Of a stretch of DNA of 64,000 nt, positions 46,250 through 57,531 are shown one piece after another. Origin of the DNA: Adiantum capillus-veneris. Taxonomy: Eukaryota; Streptophyta; Polypodiopsida; Polypodiales; Pteridaceae. The stretch lies in assembly GCA_014529385.2 (NCBI GenBank), contig CM043943.1, positions 158,676,247 through 158,740,246 on the forward strand, written 5' to 3'. Each line of letters opens with the position of its first letter. Position 1 is the first letter of the stretch. A model generated the notes under the pieces. That model was given only the letters and a program-made list of their open reading frames with translations, did no database searches and had not been told where the DNA came from. The translations under genes were made by a program, and so were the position numbers.

Positions 46250-46839
46250 TGTAGTAACATCCGTAGGTTATTTTTATTTTCCAAATTTCAAGCCAAAATC
46301 TTGTATAAAAAACCATTGTAAATTGCCACCTCTCTCTAGGTGATGGTCACGAAGGCCCACCTAGGAGATATCATTTTTAAAATTCTCCTAAGACAAAAGC
46401 AAGGGTCAACCCTTTGGGACCCAACTCCTTGCTTTGTCTCTGTTGATTAGGGCCCTAACCTAATTAGATTATCCTAAACTAAAGCAGCCTGCACCTATAA
46501 AAGGGCACTGAGAGGTCACTATCAAGGGCGGCAAATTCAAGGGGGAGGGGACTGGAACACTTGCATCAAGAGAGAGGGGATTTTAGGTCAGAATTTTGGG
46601 AAGTTAGCACTATGAGAAGGAAGCCATGTCCACACCCTGACTCCAAGGGTTGCCACACATACGCAAGAGTAGAATCTCTGTGCTTATGGAATCACCTCTA
46701 GAGAACACACTATAGGATCACTATCTCTCTCTATCTCTCTCTATCACCATAGTTGCCATCTCGCCAAAGCAAAAGGATTCGGTAAATATCGCATTGATTT
46801 AAGTTTCCCTCACATCCCAAGGGGTTTTCATCACTTGCG

Positions 46840-46892
<53 letters not shown>

Positions 46893-47039
46893 AGTTTGTT
46901 CTATTTCAAATTACCGTTGTCCGTGTCCTAGCCGCCCAAATCTAGGTGGTGCCCCCTATTCATTTCGTGTGGCCAGCTCGGCATGCACGGTCCTGGCATT
47001 TTGAGGCCGTCGGGGTCGTGTCGCGCTTTGCGCGCATCA
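46250..47039 (+). mobile_element. Candidate 5' LTR of a further element
   Basis: About 790 bp from TGTAGTAACATCCG to CGCGCATCA with a clear TATA box (CTATAAAAGG at 46495-46504) and a CT microsatellite at 46849-46887. The bases after it, TTTGGTGCACCCACTAAGG, look like a primer site but I cannot name the tRNA. A gag-like frame follows 75 bp later. No partner LTR is seen, so the limits are provisional. Confidence 0.45.
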
Positions 47040-47114
47040 TTTGGTGCACCCACTAAGGAGGGCTTCTCGGAAACTTCTGGTTTACAATGCTGAAGACAAC
47101 GCACATCGTCAACC

Positions 47115-47543
47115 ATGGATGAATGGCTGCAAGAATTCTCCAACTGGAGAACGGAGGAGGAGGAGATTGAAGAAACACTTACCGCCTTCATTGAAATAAT
47201 ATTGCCAGGCTGTAGCATCATTAATATCCAAGAGGTAAGCTCCCCATCTTGCATTGCTCGTGCTAACCGCAAATTAAGAGCATCACGTGAAAGGGCTACA
47301 AAATGCCATCACTGCTGTCGACCAAAGCACACAATCAATGAATGCAGCAATGAAGGTAACGAAGAGGCAGAAATCATCTACATCAACATCCATCGCGAGG
47401 AGGTCATCCATATCAAGGAAGGAAAAAGATTGGTAACGACTCTCTTTCCTAAGGGATCTGCAAGTAAAGGTATAGCCTCCGCTCCTAAGTGGCACAAAGG
47501 GGTTGCTCGAGCCAAAGGAAAGGAAGGGCTAGGCCAGTCCTGA
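47115..47543 (+). CDS. Gag-like fragment with one zinc knuckle
   Basis: 142 residues from MDEWLQEFSNWRTEEEEIEE, an acidic helical start, then a standard CX2CX4HX4C knuckle CHHCCRPKHTINEC at about residues 70-83, followed by a basic tail. It is much shorter than a full gag (usually over 250 residues) and the next frames are broken, so it is a fragment or a minimal nucleocapsid-type protein. It lies just downstream of the candidate LTR at 46250. Confidence 0.5.
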   Translation: MDEWLQEFSNWRTEEEEIEETLTAFIEIILPGCSIINIQEVSSPSCIARANRKLRASRERATKCHHCCRPKHTINECSNEGNEEAEIIYINIHREEVIHIKEGKRLVTTLFPKGSASKGIASAPKWHKGVARAKGKEGLGQS

Positions 47544-48127
47544 AACACATGACCCCAAAGGAAGAAGCACCTGGCCTTAGGAGTGCTTCAAGCTTGGGAA
47601 GCAGAATTGTGCCTAGCTTGCCAAAAAGAAGTTCATCCGAGGCGAAGAGGTAGAAGGTCGCCTATCGATTTGCATGGCGCATGCGAGTGCTGCCAGTCCA
47701 CTTTGACAACCACGAAGCAGAAGTGCTAAGAAGGTTGCCATGCCCTAAGGAGGAGTGGTTTGGCTACTGTTCCCACTGCTTTGGAGGGCGGGTAGAGGGT
47801 CTTCCTCCTCTCCCCGTGCAACTCATCCTGAAGAAACTGTCCACCACGGGTGAGACCCAATGGGTTGGAGACGTTGGGTTGGAGACGAGTTACAGCTAAA
47901 TGGAGTGGAGTTCATGCAATGAGCCGACTACGGTAACTCCTTGCAATTGTTGCTAGCTACACGGTTAGGAGTAGTCAAACGCGTCCCCATCACTCCATAC
48001 ATGCTGAGCAACAAAGGGAAAGTCGAGCCTATGAAGGGTGATGACCTCCTGTGGATGTGCCGACTTGTCAACACCGGCATGGTAAGGGTGTAAGTAAGTG
48101 CTCTACACTTTGTGCATCATGGATAAC
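47544..48127 (+). pseudogene. Unrecognised Cys-containing relic downstream of the gag fragment
   Basis: Broken + strand readings include ELCLACQKEVHP, ACECCQSTL, EEWFGYCSHCFGG and LLATRLGVVKRVPITPYMLS. They look coding but I cannot assign a family. The sequence is interrupted by the family N 3' LTR at 48128. Confidence 0.35.
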
Positions 48128-49069
48128 TATTGGGAGTTCCATCGTTGCAATAGCTCCAATGACCAACATAATTGTCAATACAGAGGGATGAGCTACCCGG
48201 CTAGGGTATGGAAACACTCACACGATTAGTGAGCTAATTATGGAAACACAAATGGTTAACTCTACGAGGTGATCTTCTTGGCCTATGGAGGAGCTAAGCC
48301 ACAATGAAGGGCAATCTCCACATCCACTTCTCTTCACCTCCAATCAACCCAGTCACACACATTAAGATTGCAAGACGCACAAAACACTAATCCTATCATG
48401 CAACACTAATCCTATCATGCAACACACTAATCGCAAGCACACACACATAGATCTATTGAGCACCACACTCCAATCAAACCTACATGCACACACAAGTAAA
48501 AGAGGGTAATCACCCAATATTAGAGAGGGATTAACCACTAATTAGTTAAGATCTAAATAATCTAAGCATTATAGGCAATCATAAGAAGCATGAGAGAGGC
48601 ATAGTGAAAGAGAATGAATCATTAATTAGTGTTAATCAAGTATCATGAGGAAGGAGAAGCTCAAGGACTCCATAACCACACACCTCAAGAGCTCTCATCA
48701 AAGAGTGCTCTCAACAAATGAGCTTGAGAACCCTAATTTTATTTTACAGACTACCTTATATACCTAGTGTAAAAATATGTAATGTCCGGGCGCCCAAGGC
48801 CTTTAGGGCTCCACCACTTACTGAATCTGCAACCTAGGCACACTAACTGACCTGTTCTTTACAACTTGGAACTCCCATTGAGCCCGTAACACATTAAATA
48901 TTACAATGGCTTGATATAAATCAGGAATTTACAATACATGACCATTTTGGGAAAACGTGAAAAATGTGTAACTCCAATCTTTACTGTTTCTTCATGTTGA
49001 TCTTCAATGTGCATACGTATGTCTTTGTTCTTTAGCAGCTTTTGTTAATTGACGTTGACTCAATTAACA
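48128..49069 (-). mobile_element. Family N 3' LTR
   Basis: 942 bp. Minus strand begins TGTTAATTGAGTCAAC just after the polypurine tract and ends CCCAATA. Matches 4550-5539 and 59325-60245. Confidence 0.9.
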
Positions 49070-49083
49070 TTCCCCCCTTCCGA
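49070..49083 (-). other. Family N polypurine tract
   Basis: Minus strand TCGGAAGGGGGGAA immediately precedes the LTR start, fixing orientation and the 3' LTR boundary. Confidence 0.85.
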
Positions 49084-50329
49084 TTTTAGTGCCCGAGTGC
49101 CCGTCCTCGGGCACTGTTGAAAAGTGTCCGTGGAGGATGTGGAAGGTTTTTGATTGGTTGTTGATAGGCTGATTGTCTTCATTTGTCGTTGAATTTGTTG
49201 ATGAGGTTCAATTTGTTGCAGCATCTTGATTGGTCCAAATATGTTGATTGTGAGAGATGATGTTGCATTTGTCCGTTGCAATAGCATAATGATGAGGCTG
49301 TTGTTTATTTATGAAAAGTATGTACAAGGGAAGTAGAATGATGAGGGTCTAAACTAGGGTCTAATACCTGGATGACCAAAGGGAAAAAACCCAGTGGAAA
49401 AAAAGTGCCTTTGGGATACGCGCATTATTGGAGTACTTATTAGCATGGAAAATATTAATAAAGTACTCAAGGGATTATTTGTTGATAGATATGGAATTAA
49501 AAAGGCAGTAAATATGAGAGGGTAGCATGATGGAACATTGGTTTTCCATTTGTAGTCCACTCAAGGTGCATGGGTGGAAGAAAAAAAGAGTGTCTAATGC
49601 ATATGTCCAATGATGGGATATCCTATTTATGCATACACAGAAATGCATGGGAAACAATATATTGTGCAAGAAAGATTTTGAGGGGCTATTTAGAAAGATG
49701 GTGTAGCTATAAAAGCATGTGACCTGTCTTTGCAATCTGGCACCCCTTTAAGAATGATTTTGATGACGAGGATATGTGCTCTCATCTTACTGTGCACTGT
49801 GCGTGAGTGTTGGACTCTATGACACTCCACCAATTGTAAATTAATAGACTTAGACTCTGATGGTCATCTCATCCAGCATGAGCAACATGACTTAGATATG
49901 CCCAACTCTTCCAGCTTGAGCGTAAGTCTAATAACTATGACTCTTAGCACAAAGTTTAATGTGACTTTAAGCTTTGGGACTAATGCTTTGCTCATTTTAT
50001 GGCTCAACAGCCCAACTCTAACTATGTCAAAGAGTATTTTTTACACCCTAGCAACTTGAATTTTTACATTCTTGTGCTTAGTACAAACATTTCTTCAGGT
50101 AGAAGTAAGCTTGAATTCTCAAAAAGAGGATTAGTGAAGGACCAAGTTGGCATTAAAGGTTTCTTTTGCCATACCTATTTTATCATCTTTGAGTCTGCAT
50201 TCACGTTGGTTGGGTTGTCCTTCTTTGACTGTGAAGAATCCATTATCTGTTTAATTCTCCAATTAGGCCTGTTTATAGGAGTCTTTGATGTTGTTGTAGT
50301 CCTGTGTTCACTGTCGGCATTTGGCTTTT
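49084..50329 (-). other. Family N 3' internal region
   Basis: About 1.2 kb with no supported gene. The segment 49580-50100 recurs inverted at the left end of the window (1-523). The coding-like reading of the accessory region continues to about 50165 with stops. Confidence 0.55.
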
Positions 50330-51140
50330 GAGTAGGAGCATTGGAAGACTTAGGAATCCAAATCTTTTGATGACCTTCGTATCTCCATTGTTGACTTTGA
50401 TTTGTTCTAGGTCTTGTTGAGTTCTTGAGACCTTCAAGCAGATTTTGTGTTGTTGCAGTTGGCTTGTGGTTGACTGGTAGCCAAATCTTTGTATATCTTG
50501 CATAGAATCCTTGTCTAAGAGGAATATTCTTTGAGATCCATCTTTGTTCTGTATCCTCTTGAGAGTTGTGGTAGACTTTAGCATCTTTCGATGTTGTTCT
50601 ATTGTATACTTGCTTCTTAGGTATTCTAGGATATTGTTGAGGTTGATACCTTGTGGGCCTTCTTTCTTGGGAGGGACTTGAAGTTACTTCATATGCCCTA
50701 ACCTGTGGTTTTGGTTCTCATATCAGACTGTTACCTCCATAGTACTCTTGTTCTTTTAAGCTCCATTGTGATGCTATCCATCCCATGTGTTTGTCTTTCT
50801 TTGTTGAATTCTTGTCCTTAATCCAAACTGGATCATTGACTTTGACTAAACTGCTTGGAACAAACACTTTCTTCACTTTCCTTTGCTTTCTTGAGTACTT
50901 TGGCTGAAATATCTTTGCTTTTCTAGGTGTCTCCTTAGAGGTTGCAGTTGGGTCAACACTTGACTTGAAGTTCTGAAAGCCTGACTTGCTTGAATAAGCC
51001 GATCCATGAGGGTTATTTGAAGTAGAGGCATATGCTGTCACACCTTTTGTGCTAATTAGTGGAAGTTCCACTTTAGCTTTACCTTTGTCTGCAAGATTTG
51101 TCTTTGATTCTTGTGACTTTTGCAACTCTGAATTTAGCAT
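50330..51140 (-). pseudogene. Family N C-terminal region with W-I/V-x-K repeats
   Basis: An open frame (51140-50718) starts MLNSELQKSQESKTNLADKG, Lys/Ser-rich, then has VFVPSSLVKV, DPVWIKDKN and GWIASQWSLKEQEYYGGN. After a TGA at the position where a Trp is expected, the same frame gives EPKPQVRAYE, then QRWISKNIPLRQGFYARYTK followed by IWLP, and QKIWIPKSSN. The pattern W-I-x3-4-L-x2-Q-x-[FY]Y-x5-I-W-x-P recurs, and matches LRWIPKKLLEAQGYY … QIWVPK in the accessory region of element A (about 19850-19935). Function unknown; similar IW-PK strings are known in some plant copia polyproteins, so the motif may be a general retroelement linker. Confidence 0.6.
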
Positions 51141-51239
51141 TAACGGAACCTGTAAATGTTGCTAGCTACCTCTTGGAAAAGAGAGTATTAGCATTTTATC
51201 TTCTTTGTAGGCCTTGTGTTGGTCTAACCACTGATGTCC

Positions 51240-51506
51240 AATGATAACATCTGCAAGCATTTCATTTGAAGGCTTCACCTAAAACTTTACCTGCTCTTCA
51301 TGCTATTGGATAGTAAGAGTAGCAACCATTTCTTTTTGACTTGTAGCCTTACACATGATTTCTCTATTATATGGCTTGCCCTGAGTAATCCCTAGAATAC
51401 TCTAAATGTTGTCTGCAATCATATTCCACTTTGCTTCTTTATCTAATAGAGCATTGCATCTGACACTTGCTCCTTTTGCATTGCTGAGAACTACAGCTAT
51501 TCTCAT
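51240..51506 (-). pseudogene. Family N retropepsin-like segment with DKE in place of DTG
   Basis: Minus strand from an ATG at 51506: ASVRCNALLDKEAKWNMIAD aligns with the protease loop LLDTGAKYNLLSYG of element A, and LADVIIGHQWLDQ, about 70 residues on, matches the ILG-x-WL end. The catalytic Asp is kept but TG is replaced by KE. Three TAG stops lie inside, all where CAG (Gln) would fit. It would be inactive as a protease. Confidence 0.55.
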
Positions 51507-51899
51507 TGTTGGTTCTATTGAAGATTTATGTACTACTTTTTCCATGGTCTCATCTTGATCTAGTTGTGTCTCTATGGAGAGTCACTTGAGACTTTGTTTT
51601 CCAATATGACTTACATCAACTGCTTTAGCTGACAATGTCTAGAACTTCGGACTTCCTATTGCTTCCTAGTTGTCTGCAACCCCGTTCTTCTTAATTTCTG
51701 GCTTTGATGGCATTCTCTGCTCAATAGCTTCCATGGTTTCTCTTTGCTCTATTTGATCTGCACTTGTTATTGCTTGATTTGCTTTAAGCTCTTTTGAAGT
51801 TCTGTTTGATGGAGATGAATCATCTTCAATAAGATCTGCTTTGATATAAGTCTCTATTTTAACTGTTCTTGAGGACCTTGTGTTGTCATCCGCGGGTGA

Positions 51900-52465
51900 G
51901 CAGTCTTGGTCTTCCTTCTATGTTGTCTCTAAAGACTGTTTCTTCATTGAACTTTGTATCTCTAGGACCTTTTGGGCCATTGGCATTACCATTATGATGT
52001 CGTGTGGCATATCTTTTGTTGTGATCACGTGACATTGAGCTATTGTGAACTTACTTCAATGGTGGTGGAGATGATTCCCCAAAATTCTGCTCGTTTGTCT
52101 CTAGATATGCTCACAAATTTAGGAGCATCTTCCAGTTGTGGTTGGCCACATCGTTTCCAAGTGCAAAAAGACATGAGATTCTTGTCTAACTAAAAATCTA
52201 GCTTTACTTCCTTTGGCAGCTTTTCTTCGTTATCACCAACAATATTGCACTTGGTCGTCTTAGGATTCATGTCCGAATTGACTTCTTTTGCTATGGAAAC
52301 ATCCTTTGGTTGAGCTTCATCTGCATTTTCTTTGCTTTGATCACCTGCTTCAATCGATGTTGACTCCATTGGCTGTGATACTGCACTTTTTTGCAATTGT
52401 TGTGCATTGTCTACTTGCATATGAGTAACCTTTGACCTTAAAAGATCCATTGTACTTTCTCGCAA
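51900..52465 (-). pseudogene. Family N middle segment (FCTWKxCG … GMPMAQ)
   Basis: 52465-52190 reads MRESTMDLLRSKVTHMQVDN and a charged linker ending EEKLPKEVKLDF. A stop then separates it from the SFCTWKRCG-like and GMPMAQKVLEI strings (about 52190-51960). This is the same segment as 22836-23290 and 43539-44012. A hydrophobic IMxGMPMAQ ending may be part of a beta-fold, but no family is recognised. Confidence 0.65.
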
Positions 52466-53156
52466 AATCTGTCTCTTTGGAGGAGATTTTGGTGGTGACC
52501 TTTGTGTAGCTTTCTAGACTTTAGCTTTCATTGATTTTGAATTTTCTATCACCTGTTTTGGTAGCTTGAGGCTTTGCATTATCTTCAGATAGTCTTTGAC
52601 TTTAGTCGTGCCATCCATAGGGGTTTGTACAAGGTTTTGATCTTGCTGATATTCATTACCATGTACATCTCATTATGAATATGTGAACTTGATCACATGT
52701 AACTGTTTGAACACTATTGGATTTGTCCATTTTTTACTTGGCTTGTGGAGATCAACTGAAACTTTTGTCCCTGATGATCTTCATAGAGGTATTTGTCTAC
52801 AGATTCTGAGGGAACTTGGGTCAATTGGAAACTTCCAAAAACCATATGATCTTTCAATGGTTTCTGCTTTGAAGGGGTCTACTGGCTAGAAGCTCTAGGA
52901 CTTCTAACTGGTGTAGCATTTCCTGGTACATAAGCTGAGCTTGATGGATTTACAGCTCCCCCCTTCCTAGGGTGAGCACTATAGCCTACTTGATTGTAAG
53001 AGTTCAAAATTATTTGGCTCTGGTTTAGTCTCACCTTTTGGGATTATGAAGGCACACTTTGGGTAGCACTGTTGATGTTTGGCATTTGTGAACTTTTTGC
53101 ATAGTTTCCTATGTATCTCCTTGAAACATGACAAATTATTTCCCAAGTAGCTATAG

Positions 53157-53565
53157 ATAGCATTATATTTGCCCTAATATTGTCTATCCCATGGGTCTCC
53201 TATGATATGAGCTTCTGTGATTTCAGGACCCAAGGCATCATAGATGCTAGACTCTCGTCTATATCTACGACTGTTTTGGTCAAAGTATATGCTCATTTGG
53301 TCACAACATCGAATCTTGATTTTTGATGGAGGAGAGTTTGGCTATGAACAGATTTCTAGGTTCACCTAGTTAATATCATTCAGCTCTAGAGAGGATGGGC
53401 TATAATAGATTCTTTCCTCTGAAATGAACCATCCTTTCTGATCTATCACTGGACGCACTTCTATGAGCTGGTATGTGGGCCGTTCAAACACTGGTTGATC
53501 CTTTTTGTACAGTTTCCCTTTTTGGTCTACAGTGTGTGCATATGAATTATGTGTACCATACAATG
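53157..53565 (-). pseudogene. Family N domain D2
   Basis: Minus strand from LYGTHNSYAHTVDQKGKLY through RPVIDQKGWFISEERIYY, a VNLEIC-like string, YRRESSIYDALG and IIGDPWDRQY to NAIYS, about 136 residues with two stops. It aligns with D1: both have LYG, D-x2-G-x2-Y, LEIC, Y-x-RES, IG[ED]P-x2-R-x-Y-x-G and AIY in the same order. It is followed by a KHQQCYPKCAF Cys pair. The + copy carries the same domain at 42367-42781. Confidence 0.65.
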
Positions 53566-53608
53566 CTAACATTATTCTGTTTGATGTGTCCCTTAGACTT
53601 GTGAATGA

Positions 53609-53839
53609 TTACACACATGTGGCAGTGGATGCAAAATCATTTGCAAACCTAACAGTCTTTTCAACATTTTGTGATATCTCGACACCTTGACTAAATTCAT
53701 GTAAGAATTTGTTGTTCAAAGAATCAATTTTAAGCTTTTCAGGTGCCTCTGCATCTTTATGATGATTTTGAACTTGCAGTGCTTTTACTGGTGCTTCTAA
53801 TTGTAATGCAGAATCATTCAATTGCATTAAAAGTGACAA
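53609..53839 (-). pseudogene. Family N helical linker between knuckle and D2
   Basis: MSLLMQLNDSALQLEAPVKA and on through VEKTVRFANDFAST, alpha-helical in character, conserved at 42064-42366 in the + copy. Possibly a capsid-like or oligomerisation segment; not recognised. Confidence 0.6.
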
Positions 53840-53929
53840 GTTAAATGCACTTACATCGAGATTTGCATTTCCAATTTTCTATGTACCTTACTTGGCGGTT
53901 GATATGTCCCGGTTGTCTGGATTTCTTGG

Positions 53930-53974
53930 ACAATCTTCATAAAAATGTCCACGTTTTTGTCCACAATCTGAGCA
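53930..53974 (-). pseudogene. Family N zinc knuckle with CX2CX5HX4C spacing
   Basis: CSDCGQKRGHFYEDC has five residues between the second Cys and the His instead of four. The + copy (near 41960-42003) has the same five-residue gap, so the spacing is a family feature and not a local error. Presumed RNA binding. Confidence 0.7.
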
Positions 53975-53984
53975 ATACGCCATG

Positions 53985-55568
53985 TGTCATAATAATCAAT
54001 ATCTAATTCTCCTAAATGATTTTCTCATATTAAACTGACCATTTAATGTGGGGAAGTGCTAGGGGAGAAAAAGCTAGAATATCGGTTAAGCTAGCAGACC
54101 GGCCACAGTAGGGATCCAAAGGAGGGAAAATAGGGATCCAAAGGGGGGGCCATCTACAAAAGAGCCATGTGCAACTATGGGCTGAAAAGACCCTAAGGTT
54201 CAGCCCATTAAGACTTCCAAAATGCTAAGGTTCCAAAATTCAAAGGTTGTGTCCAAAGGTCAACCCTAGGGGAAATTGGATGCTTTGTGTGTAACTAAAA
54301 AGTCTTTGCATATCCCTACATGGGAGGGGGCGAGCCCTTCTTCTAGGGGATGAGAGAGAAAGTCACACACACACACAGGCTCCCTTTACACAAAGGGAAT
54401 TAGGGACACATGTCAGCTCCCTAGCCCAGATGCCCACAAGGTGTGCCCAATTCCTATTGGATGGCCTTGGAGGTGGACCAATGAGAATTAGGCTAGAGTA
54501 AATCTAGTTTAATTAATTTAAAAACACTTAATAAAAGAACCAATGAGAATTAAGTCTCCTAGAAGACTATTGGATAGTCTCCAAGGGGTCCAATGAGCAT
54601 TCAGGAGCCCAATGGCTTGCCTGATTCCTATTGGCCAGGAGGCAAAGGGGTCCAATGAGAGTTTAGTTTAATTATTAAATTACCTAAAGCTCTCACAAAA
54701 GGGGAAAGGGGGACACATGTCAATAGGCTATCACTTATGCTGCTTAATAATCATTGGCTTGACTTGGGGAGGGCCAATGGGGAGATAGCAAGAGCAAATA
54801 GCAAGAGGGCTCGCCCAAGAGAGAGAGGGGGCTGATTTTTTGCAAGGCATTATCACACACACACTCACACACAGTCTATGTGTAAAGCAAAGAAGACTAT
54901 CTCTTCCCAAGCTTTAATGGAGAGCTCATCACCTACTCCAAGCTTGTGAGATAGAAGCCTACATCAACACACTCTTGGCATGTGGATGCAAATCCAACCA
55001 AGAGCCAAGCTTCAATGCATGCTCATCTCCTCTACCACGCTAATTACTAAGCTAAGCTATGCTAATATGAGTGATTATGTGAGGATATGTACATCTTTCT
55101 CGTAAGATACTCCTTCTTCCTCTCAATCTACTCTCATACCCTGCTAGCTCTCACCATCTTCGAAGGTGTGTGAGGTCTTGGGTCTGAGAACGGGGATAAT
55201 TAAAGTTGTGTTTGCTAAGTGTTTTGCTTAGTGCATGAAGCTTTCATCTTCATTGCACTATCTAGTCTTGAAGGAACACAAAGAATTGTATTGTACAATG
55301 TCTCTCTTGATGGGATAAACCATAATACAAAGCCTTTTGGAGGGGGGACCGGCTCCATGCAAATCCGGTCCTCAACTGTTGTCAATAGCTTAATTTCTCT
55401 CTCTTTTGAAAGTATTGTTGATGCTATCTAACTAGGTGTTATGCTTTTTGTTGCTCTCTCCACCCAAGCACTCTTGTAATTCTCATTAGGAATCTATTCT
55501 AATGAAATGCCCACTATGTTCATGCTAATTTCCGCTACACATAAGTTTTTAGACCATTAAATGTTACA
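53985..55568 (+). mobile_element. Solo LTR of the chromovirus family
   Basis: 1584 bp from TGTCATAATAATC to AAATGTTACA, flanked by the target duplication CCATG (53980-53984 and 55569-55573). It is the same LTR as 25402-26987 but clearly more diverged, with the CCAAT array partly altered. No internal sequence or second LTR: an older insertion reduced by LTR-LTR recombination. It splits the family N protein just before the zinc knuckle. Confidence 0.95.
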
Positions 55569-55598
55569 CCATGACTGGTGGTATTTCAACTAACTCTA

Positions 55599-56186
55599 TC
55601 ATGTCACGCTCTTGCTGAGAAGCTTCTGTTTTTTTTTTTCCAAGTTGTTGGAATTTTCTTTTAAATCACTAAGCATCAAGTTGTAGATTGCTCCATCTTG
55701 ACCTTTGTACCGTCTTTGGCTTGGTTCTCCAATTAGAGTGGCTTCAATTGGTTGATCTGTTGGATCTTGCAATTCTGATTCTCGACAATAAATTTGACCA
55801 CTGTAGTCCATGTACAATGACCATGATTGCATATGCACCAACTGTATGTTTTGCTGGCTTGTGCAAATTTCTAAATAAACACTTGGGTTGACTTTCTGAA
55901 CTTCTATCCGCACTTCATCTTTAAGCTTGGAATACCTGGCTCCACTGAAGTCTGTGAATATTTGGGAGTTTTCTGAATCTGGCTTTACTCAGATCAATAG
56001 GATCTTGGCTCATGTGTTGCTTTTACTGCTCACCAAGTATCTATGGCCTTCTATATTTGCATATAAAACCTTATCTCCATTGTAGCCATATAGCTGTAAA
56101 ATCTGCTCTGTTGCAGTTGTGCATGTGTTGCCACTGCTACTACCTTGCTCTGCTGTACTTGAACTCTTAGCTCCATTTGACTCCAT
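55599..56186 (-). pseudogene. Family N N-terminus and domain D1
   Basis: Starts at ATG 56186-56184 with MESNGAKSSSTAEQGSSSG, a Ser/Thr-rich head. D1 runs 56093-55669: LYGYNGDKVLYANIEGHRYL, FTDFSGARYSKLKDEV, VYLEICTSQQN, YMDYSGQIYCRESELQD, and IGEPSQRRYKGQDGAIYNLM. Two TGA/TAG stops occur near 56000. The frame from 55913 to 55599 is open. It ends in a Lys-rich tail and resumes beyond the solo LTR at the knuckle. No known family is recognised. Confidence 0.7.
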
Positions 56187-56197
56187 GTTGGTTCAAT

Positions 56198-57214
56198 CTG
56201 TAAAAACTGTCTCCTAGCAGACTTTGGTTTCAATTAGCAGAATTTCTGCTGCTTGTACTAGCCTAACCTGCAATCACATGTGAGTTGTGCCCCTGTTCGT
56301 CCAACTAGAAGCTCATTTGCAATGCAATTGCTTGCACTTGTCAATTTCTAGCATGCAAAATTTGAAAATTTGTCTATCGCTCCACTGCTTCGAGTTGGTC
56401 GATTTCTCGCTTTTTTTGACCGTTCTTTTGCTTCACTTTGCACGGTGTGCTCGGTTTCTTCCCGGTCATTGTTCTCGATTTGTGCTTGCTTTGCGGTGCA
56501 CTTCTACGGCTTTGCTTTCCGGCTTTTGATTTGCTCGTTTTTGTGTTGTTTGCTGGGTGTATGTTTTTTTGCTTTTCTGGGTTTTTTCGGCTTTTTTGGT
56601 ACTTTCGACGAGTTTTTTTATTTTTTCTTAATTTTTTGGTATTTTTATGATTTTTCACGTTTTTTTGGAAAAGTTTTGATTTTTTACAATTTTTTTGTGA
56701 ATTTCTAAAATTTTTGGTAAGTTTTTTAAATTTTCTAGAGTTTTTTGAAGGTTTTATAAATTTGTGATTTATTGCAATTTTTTTGATCAATTTTTGAATT
56801 TTTATGATTTTTTTACTCTTTTTATGAATTATCTGTGGGATTTTAAAGATTTTTTGTGAGTTTTGTTTTTTTTTTGGTGAATTTTTTATGTTTTTCTATT
56901 TTTAATGATTTTTTCTTGTGAAGTTTTGTTTTTTAAAGAAATTTTTATTGTGTTTTTAATTTTTTGTAAATTTTTCTACGTTTTTGTGAATTTTTTAATC
57001 CTTTTGTGATTTTTAATGAGTTTTTTTTCTTTTTTTAATTTTCATGATTTTTTAATCCTTTTCTTTAATTTTTTTTAATTGCATTTTTTTAACTTGTTAA
57101 TAGTCTTTATTGGATTTTTTGTGATTTTGATTTTTGTGATTTTTTGCTTTTTTATTTTTATTGTTTTTGTTTTTTTATTCTTAAATTGGATTTTTTGATG
57201 CTTTTAATACTTAC
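56198..57214 (-). other. Predicted leader intron of family N, minus copy
   Basis: Minus strand donor AAG/GTAAGT (intron from 57214) and acceptor TTTTTACAG (to 56198) bracket 1.0 kb that is A-rich on the element's coding strand (T-rich on +). Same layout as 7789-8929. Confidence 0.5.
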
Positions 57215-57493
57215 CTTGCTACTCTGCACGCGGGGTTGACTTCCAGCTGTACTGGCGAGGTCTGCACGATTCTGCAGCCAGTGGACGAGAGGGTCAGGCG
57301 TGCGGCAGGAACTGCAGGCGCTGACGTGGAAGGCAGACAGGCAGGCGCGTGACAAGCAGGCGCCGCTACACGACGGGTGTGTGTGTGTGTGCTACATGAC
57401 AAAGTAGGGAGAGAGAGTGAGTGCGGTGGAGAGAGAGTTTAGAGAGAGAGTGAGGGGGAGGTTAGAGAGAGAGAAAAAGAATAAGTTAGGTTT

Positions 57494-57531
<38 letters not shown>

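Noticed and set aside
56281-56790. Phe-rich (+) and Lys-rich (-) open frames near 56.3-56.8 kb
   Set aside because: They come from the T-rich/A-rich intron-like tract of family N and show compositional bias only.
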